A stretch of 64,000 bases of DNA, taken from positions 1-64,000 of the forward strand of contig JBNKFV010000024.1 of assembly GCA_050289485.1 (NCBI GenBank), given 5' to 3'. A program made the translations under genes and the position numbers. The DNA is from JBNKFV01 sp050289485 (GTDB lineage Bacteria > Pseudomonadota > Gammaproteobacteria > Pseudomonadales > Cellvibrionaceae). This document shows, one piece after another, positions 59,796-64,000 of this stretch. The notes under the pieces are model-generated. The model did not search any database. It saw only the letters and a list, made by a program, of their open reading frames with translations, and had not been told where the DNA came from. How positions within the stretch are numbered: the stretch's first letter is position 1; the number at the start of each line of letters is the position of its first letter.

Positions 59796-61198
59796 AATAC
59801 ATGCGCCAAAATAAAAGTTACCCCAATGGTAGCGATACAAATAAGACTACCTCTATCCTTTAATGCGAAAACAATTGGGTCATCGTGCATTTCATTACGG
59901 TTTGTTTTTATCCACATCCTCATCAACCAATAACCCAATACTGGAACCGCAAGCCACAACAAATCCGGCTGCTGGTACTGATCCACCAACACATTGCTGT
60001 TGGAATAAAAACAGAACGTTAATAATGCGAGTAATGCGGAACAAATACCAAAAGCCATAAGCACTATATAGTCTTCAAACGTGTACTCCCTTCCGGTTAT
60101 TGCTTTATTTGATATAGATGCCGCTTTAATTTCTGAACAGCGTTTAACTAACGCTAAACTAAAAAAGACAAACATTGAAAATGAAAGAAGCCAAAACGAC
60201 ACCACCACATCAATAACCGCTGCACCAGCAAATATACGTATGGTATAGAGCAAGGCCAGCAAAATGACATCCATACCAAAATAGCGCTTAAAGATTGTTG
60301 AATAAGACAGCGTGAGAACAAGGTAACCCAAAAGTGTAAGCAGAAAACCAGCCCCAGCTAGGGCGGCCAACAAAATTGCGATTAACCCCGTAACCGCGGT
60401 TACCTTTACAACATCGACAATATCTAAATCACCACTAGCCAAAGGCCTGAATCGTTTACGCGCATGAATTCTATCTGCATCCAAATCTAATAGGTCATTA
60501 ATTTGGTAGGTGGCCGACGCCAGGAGAGAAAAGCTGAAGAAAGCCAGGACTGTCAGCAGCAACAAATTAATGTCAAAAAAGTTGGCCGAAACAAAAATTG
60601 GCACAAAAATCAGCGAATTTTTTACCCACTGATAGATTCGTAATTGCTTTGCCCATAGTTTTATTGCGCTTACATTAATGCGACTTAATACGGGATAATT
60701 TTTTTCCCTGTTTTTTCGCTCAGCCTCTATTGACGGGTTAGCCAAATACGGCTCAGTCGATACGTCCAAAATGGTAAAGTCATCCTTGGAATTTCCAATA
60801 TAAGAAAAGTCATCCGTTTCAGACAAGATAGCATCTAATTTTCGCTTACTTTTCAGGTTTACCTCTGGGGTTGAACACAGATAACGATCAAATACCTCAA
60901 ACTCTTTAACTATTTTCTCAGCATCTATTTGGGTGCTAGCTGTAGCCAGAATAATTTCACTGCCTTCGGCTTTTCTCTGCTTGATAAACTCATGCACCTC
61001 TTCATTAATCACTAAATTAGAAGCTGACACATCTGATCGCTTGGCTAGTTCGTATTTAAGTGTTGAGATACCCTTAAACAGCCATGTAAAACAATAAAAA
61101 ATGACCAACTTATTTTTTTTAAACGCACTCAGAAAATTCTCAATCAATAGATCGCTTTTTACGAAAGTTCCATCTAAATCTATGTATATTGCCTTCAT
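59792..61198 (-). CDS. HAD-UbiA fusion, probable polyprenyl-phosphate sugar synthase
   Basis: 468 residues. Residues 1-185 are a HAD-like phosphatase domain (IDLDGTFVKSD with D7 and D9, and GNSKDDFTIL). Residues about 190-468 are a UbiA prenyltransferase with the metal motif NDLLDLDADRIHARKR and about eight membrane segments. The fusion resembles enzymes that make decaprenylphosphoryl-phosphoribose (UbiA) and then remove the phosphate (HAD). It probably supplies a lipid-linked pentose to the GT39-like enzyme downstream. Epimerase genes (DprE1/E2-like) are not in the window. Confidence 0.78.
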   Translation of the reverse strand: MKAIYIDLDGTFVKSDLLIENFLSAFKKNKLVIFYCFTWLFKGISTLKYELAKRSDVSASNLVINEEVHEFIKQRKAEGSEIILATASTQIDAEKIVKEFEVFDRYLCSTPEVNLKSKRKLDAILSETDDFSYIGNSKDDFTILDVSTEPYLANPSIEAERKNREKNYPVLSRINVSAIKLWAKQLRIYQWVKNSLIFVPIFVSANFFDINLLLLTVLAFFSFSLLASATYQINDLLDLDADRIHARKRFRPLASGDLDIVDVVKVTAVTGLIAILLAALAGAGFLLTLLGYLVLTLSYSTIFKRYFGMDVILLALLYTIRIFAGAAVIDVVVSFWLLSFSMFVFFSLALVKRCSEIKAASISNKAITGREYTFEDYIVLMAFGICSALLALLTFCFYSNSNVLVDQYQQPDLLWLAVPVLGYWLMRMWIKTNRNEMHDDPIVFALKDRGSLICIATIGVTFILAHVL

Positions 61199-61211
61199 AA
61201 CTAATTACTTA

Positions 61212-62123
61212 CTAAACAGATTTTAGATCATTAATCAACGCTTCTGCATTTTTGACATAAATCAGATTCGCATAGCGCATGGTTCCAATATAATGATGGA
61301 AAACTAACGTATTTCTTCCGTTATCGGGCACACCATATTTTTCTATGTTGAGAACGCAGCTTCCCTCATCATTTGCAACAGCCAAATTGCTGGCGAACTG
61401 CTCACTCCCCCACTCCTCCCACCGGGAGCCTAGCTTTTCGTAATAAAATTGGGATATCACAGCGAGACGCTCTTTCGTTAGCGAGCCCTTTCTGTATCCC
61501 GCAAAGCCAGCACAACCACGAACATAACGATTAAACCCCTCTGGCAACTGATCAAGTATTGCTTCACATTCCATTTGAATATGAGAACCTTTGGGATTAA
61601 GCCTGGCTTTAGCAAATTCACTGGCTGTCTTAGTACTAACAATTTCGAGGCCATCCCATGTGCCGAGTGTAAACGACTTACCTGCAGCAGCAATTTCTTT
61701 CACTTGCTCCGGTTCAGCAACAGTTATCGTGTCTGCATCTAACTGAATCACATAATCATTGTCAGAGATTGAAGCAATACCCAGTATTCGCTCCCAGCAC
61801 CCGCCGCTGGGAAACGCACTGTCCCTTACACTAACCGCATCAATGAAATCGACGGCTATAAAGTGCTCTTTGAGAAGGGCCTTGTCGCTCTGAGTAAGCG
61901 AAGGGTCGGCTACGATAACGATGCGCTTTACAGGCACATAGCGTACAAAACTCTTTACCGCCAACATCAGCATATACACGTCACTGGTTTGCACCATACT
62001 CAACAGAACGATATTCGAATTTGTGTCGATATTGCTCAATACGGGAGTATTAACTACACCTGCTGACTTTTTTCGAAAATAATACTTAATTAATTTTTGT
62101 TTCACTTTTGCAAAAATACTCAT
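61212..62123 (-). CDS. Putative nucleotide-sugar glycosyltransferase (GT-A fold)
   Basis: 303 residues. The central VIQLDADTITVAEPEQVKEI contains a DxD-type metal site, and ESGGCWERILGIA-like text before it fits a GT-A fold. The C-terminal VFHHYIGTMRYANLIYVK is unusual. No precise family is recognised. It lies between the UbiA fusion and a GT4 gene on the minus strand, in the same glycan block. Confidence 0.6.
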   Translation of the reverse strand: MSIFAKVKQKLIKYYFRKKSAGVVNTPVLSNIDTNSNIVLLSMVQTSDVYMLMLAVKSFVRYVPVKRIVIVADPSLTQSDKALLKEHFIAVDFIDAVSVRDSAFPSGGCWERILGIASISDNDYVIQLDADTITVAEPEQVKEIAAAGKSFTLGTWDGLEIVSTKTASEFAKARLNPKGSHIQMECEAILDQLPEGFNRYVRGCAGFAGYRKGSLTKERLAVISQFYYEKLGSRWEEWGSEQFASNLAVANDEGSCVLNIEKYGVPDNGRNTLVFHHYIGTMRYANLIYVKNAEALINDLKSV

Positions 62124-62147
62124 TCACATGCTCCATGGCGCATATAT

Positions 62148-63353
62148 TTATTTCGAAACAGTACGACCTAATACATCAAGTACTTTTCGTGCACACCAAT
62201 CCCAATTAAACTGTTTTAGATACTCAGAATTTTCTTGTCTTGGATAATTACTGTGCAATACCTCTTCAAGACCTTTTTGAAGATCTTTTTTGTCATCCGG
62301 CTTTACCCACACACCTAATTCAGGTTTTTGCAGGACAATTTCTTTTGCAGCACCCACATCGGTAGTTACCGCTGGACAACCGCAGGCTAATGCTTCAGTG
62401 AGAACATTTGGGCTACCCTCACCACGGCTTGCCAAACAAAATACATCAGCAGCGTTATACCAAAAAGGCAGGCCATTATTAGGGACCTGCCCCACAAATA
62501 TCACGTTGTTACTCAAACCAAGCTGCTTAACCTTGGCAAATAAAGCAGTGCGATAGTCGCCTTCTGCGCCTTGTGATCCGATGATGTAGAGCTTGGTGTT
62601 TCGTAATTCTGGCGAAGCCAGCAAGTTGGGAAGCACATCGATAATAAGGTCAAAACCTTTCCGATGAATTAAGGAGCCTACGGCAATAATAATTTTTTCA
62701 TGTTCGGAGAGGCCCAGTTTTTCCCTGCACGATTGCTTCGGCATATAGACAAAATTATCAGTATCAACCCCATTGCGGATTACCACGCTTTTTTCTGGGG
62801 CTCCCGACGCTTGGTCACCGGCTATTTTTAACTCTTCGCTAAGCGCTACAATTTGATCGACTTCTTTCAATCCTGCTTCAACAATATCGGCTCGCTGATC
62901 GTTGTCCTGCTTATGTAAAGCTTCTAAGCCTCTTAACGTTACGCAAGTTGGTACACCATAGATTTTGGCCAGCTTTATCCCTGCTGGTAAATCTGGAAAC
63001 GTCCAGTGCATATCAACAATGTCAAACTTAGTTTCATCAAACAACGTTTTAGCCACAGGTAAAATGGCCTTGTAATAGGCATCACCTTCGTAGCTTTTCA
63101 TGACTTTAGGAATAGATAAAAACCTTGGGTGATAAACTGTCAAACCCTGCAATTCATCCTTTTCAGGCAAATTACTGTAATGACGGTAACGTTTAAAAAA
63201 ACGATGCAGTGGTGACCACGGTATCGGATTAATCACCGTAATATCTGCGTATTGACTCATCGCCCTCAAACGGTTTAACACAAAAATACCGTGATTGGGT
63301 TGCTCACGGTTTGGAAACAGGTAGCTGATTGCCAGAATGCGAGGCCTGCTCAT
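62148..63353 (-). CDS. GT4 glycosyltransferase
   Basis: 401 residues from the ATG at 63353 (MSRPRIL), which overlaps the asparagine synthase stop codon in ATGA; an upstream start is rejected. The GT-B signs are AISYLFPNREQPNHGIFVLN, DMHWTFPDLPAGIKLAKIYG, IAVGSLIHRKGFDLIIDVLP and ASRGEGSPNVLTEALACGCP. It probably adds a sugar to the growing exopolysaccharide. Donor and linkage are not deducible. Confidence 0.85.
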   Translation of the reverse strand: MSRPRILAISYLFPNREQPNHGIFVLNRLRAMSQYADITVINPIPWSPLHRFFKRYRHYSNLPEKDELQGLTVYHPRFLSIPKVMKSYEGDAYYKAILPVAKTLFDETKFDIVDMHWTFPDLPAGIKLAKIYGVPTCVTLRGLEALHKQDNDQRADIVEAGLKEVDQIVALSEELKIAGDQASGAPEKSVVIRNGVDTDNFVYMPKQSCREKLGLSEHEKIIIAVGSLIHRKGFDLIIDVLPNLLASPELRNTKLYIIGSQGAEGDYRTALFAKVKQLGLSNNVIFVGQVPNNGLPFWYNAADVFCLASRGEGSPNVLTEALACGCPAVTTDVGAAKEIVLQKPELGVWVKPDDKKDLQKGLEEVLHSNYPRQENSEYLKQFNWDWCARKVLDVLGRTVSK

Positions 63354-64000
63354 AGATATCCCTTTTTGCTCGCTTGCATCCATTCTTCCAATACAATCAA
63401 CTGCCACAACGCGCGGTGGTGGTCTACTTTACCGGCAATATGTTCGTCGAGAATTTTACTGATGGCTGCATTACCAAAGTAATCGGTAATTTGCGTGCTG
63501 GAAGAAGCCAGTGTATCGCGCGCATAGGTAGCGAGATCGCCCTGAAACATACGTTTTAACGGCGTGGGGAACCCCATTTTCTTGCGATAAATGATTTCGT
63601 TGGGCAGTATCCCTTCCATCATTTTCTTGAGGATGAATTTTCCCTCGCCATTTTGTATTTTGTATTTTGACGGAATGCTGCTGGCAAACTCTACCAACCG
63701 GTAGTCGAGAAATGGCACGCGTAGTTCCAGCGATGCAGCCATGCTCATGCGGTCGGCTTTAATCAACAGGTCGTCAACCAGCCAGGTTTTAGTATCAAAA
63801 TACAGCATGCGGCTGAGTGGATCTTTACCCTTGGTATGTTTAAACAAGTTTTCTAGAAAGCCAGCCAGCTGTTGCGAGGCAGACTCAGCGACCGTTTGTT
63901 GAAACTCGGGTTTGTACAGCAGTGATTTGTAGTAGGGATCGTAGGTGGAGATCCCCTTGTAACGCTGCTCCATTGGCTGGCTCGACAAACGAGCATATTT
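63350..64000 (-). CDS. asnB: Asparagine synthetase (glutamine-hydrolysing), C-terminal part, cut by window edge
   Basis: The last 216 residues are present and the frame is open to base 64000. The C-terminal synthetase domain has DTKTWLVDDLLIKADRMSMA, SLELRVPFLDYRLVEFASSI and EGKFILKKMMEGILPNEIIY plus KKMGFPTPL. Genes of this type are common in exosortase A loci, where they probably amidate a sugar or protein rather than make free asparagine. The N-terminal glutaminase domain lies beyond the window. Confidence 0.9.
   Translation of the reverse strand, partial: KYARLSSQPMEQRYKGISTYDPYYKSLLYKPEFQQTVAESASQQLAGFLENLFKHTKGKDPLSRMLYFDTKTWLVDDLLIKADRMSMAASLELRVPFLDYRLVEFASSIPSKYKIQNGEGKFILKKMMEGILPNEIIYRKKMGFPTPLKRMFQGDLATYARDTLASSSTQITDYFGNAAISKILDEHIAGKVDHHRALWQLIVLEEWMQASKKGYL

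Overview
The window looks like a chromosomal segment of a Gram-negative gammaproteobacterium, probably a marine member of the Cellvibrionales (Spongiibacteraceae-like). This is inferred from the TonB-dependent receptors, the torF-glnK-amtB operon with a second glnK, a SutA-type small protein, ubiK, comM, rep, cbpAM and a large XrtA/PEP-CTERM locus. No rRNA, tRNA, CRISPR array or complete insertion sequence was found.

Layout. Positions 1-1.6 kb hold debris of REP-associated transposases (RAYT) around an orphan RHS tip with a lipoprotein gene behind it. Positions 1.7-17.9 kb hold a catabolic island: an agmatinase-family ureohydrolase, an aldehyde dehydrogenase, a LuxR-type regulator, a PuuA-like glutamine synthetase-family ligase, a lipoprotein amidohydrolase, glutaryl-CoA dehydrogenase with its CoA-transferase, a secreted DUF3237 protein and two TonB receptors. 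Six palindromes of the form AACCCCWWWGGGGTT (three exact, three with one mismatch in the core) lie in the gaps upstream of these genes. I propose they are operators of the LuxR-type protein encoded among them, so the island would be one regulon taking guanidino/diamine-type substrates towards glutarate and glutaryl-CoA.

Positions 18.1-21.9 kb hold nitrogen-control genes (sutA-like, glnK, amtB, glnK, torF) with two candidate sigma-54 promoters and NtrC-like half sites. Positions 21.9-27.0 kb hold ubiK, comM and rep. Between comM and rep lies an inserted block with a decayed copy of the rep 5' end, a gene broken at a G7 tract and a shredded reading frame. Positions 27.0-32.5 kb hold small housekeeping modules (permease plus thioredoxin, cbpAM, OsmC, cytochrome c5) among transposase scars and stacked terminators.

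Positions 32.8-64.0 kb hold an XrtA/PEP-CTERM and exopolysaccharide locus. It has the kinase/regulator pair PrsK-PrsR, two related fibronectin-type lipoproteins, two tandem PrsT TPR lipoproteins, two PEP-CTERM proteins each behind a good sigma-54 promoter, a WecB-type epimerase, the XrtA-associated FemAB protein and glycosyltransferase, a sulfotransferase, an uncharacterised 560-residue secreted protein, an O-glycosylation ligase preceded by a 38-codon coupled ORF, and a minus-strand glycan block (pyruvyltransferase, flippase, GT39-like enzyme, SMR-type protein, HAD-UbiA fusion, glycosyltransferases, AsnB). The exosortase itself is not in the window and probably lies beyond the right edge.
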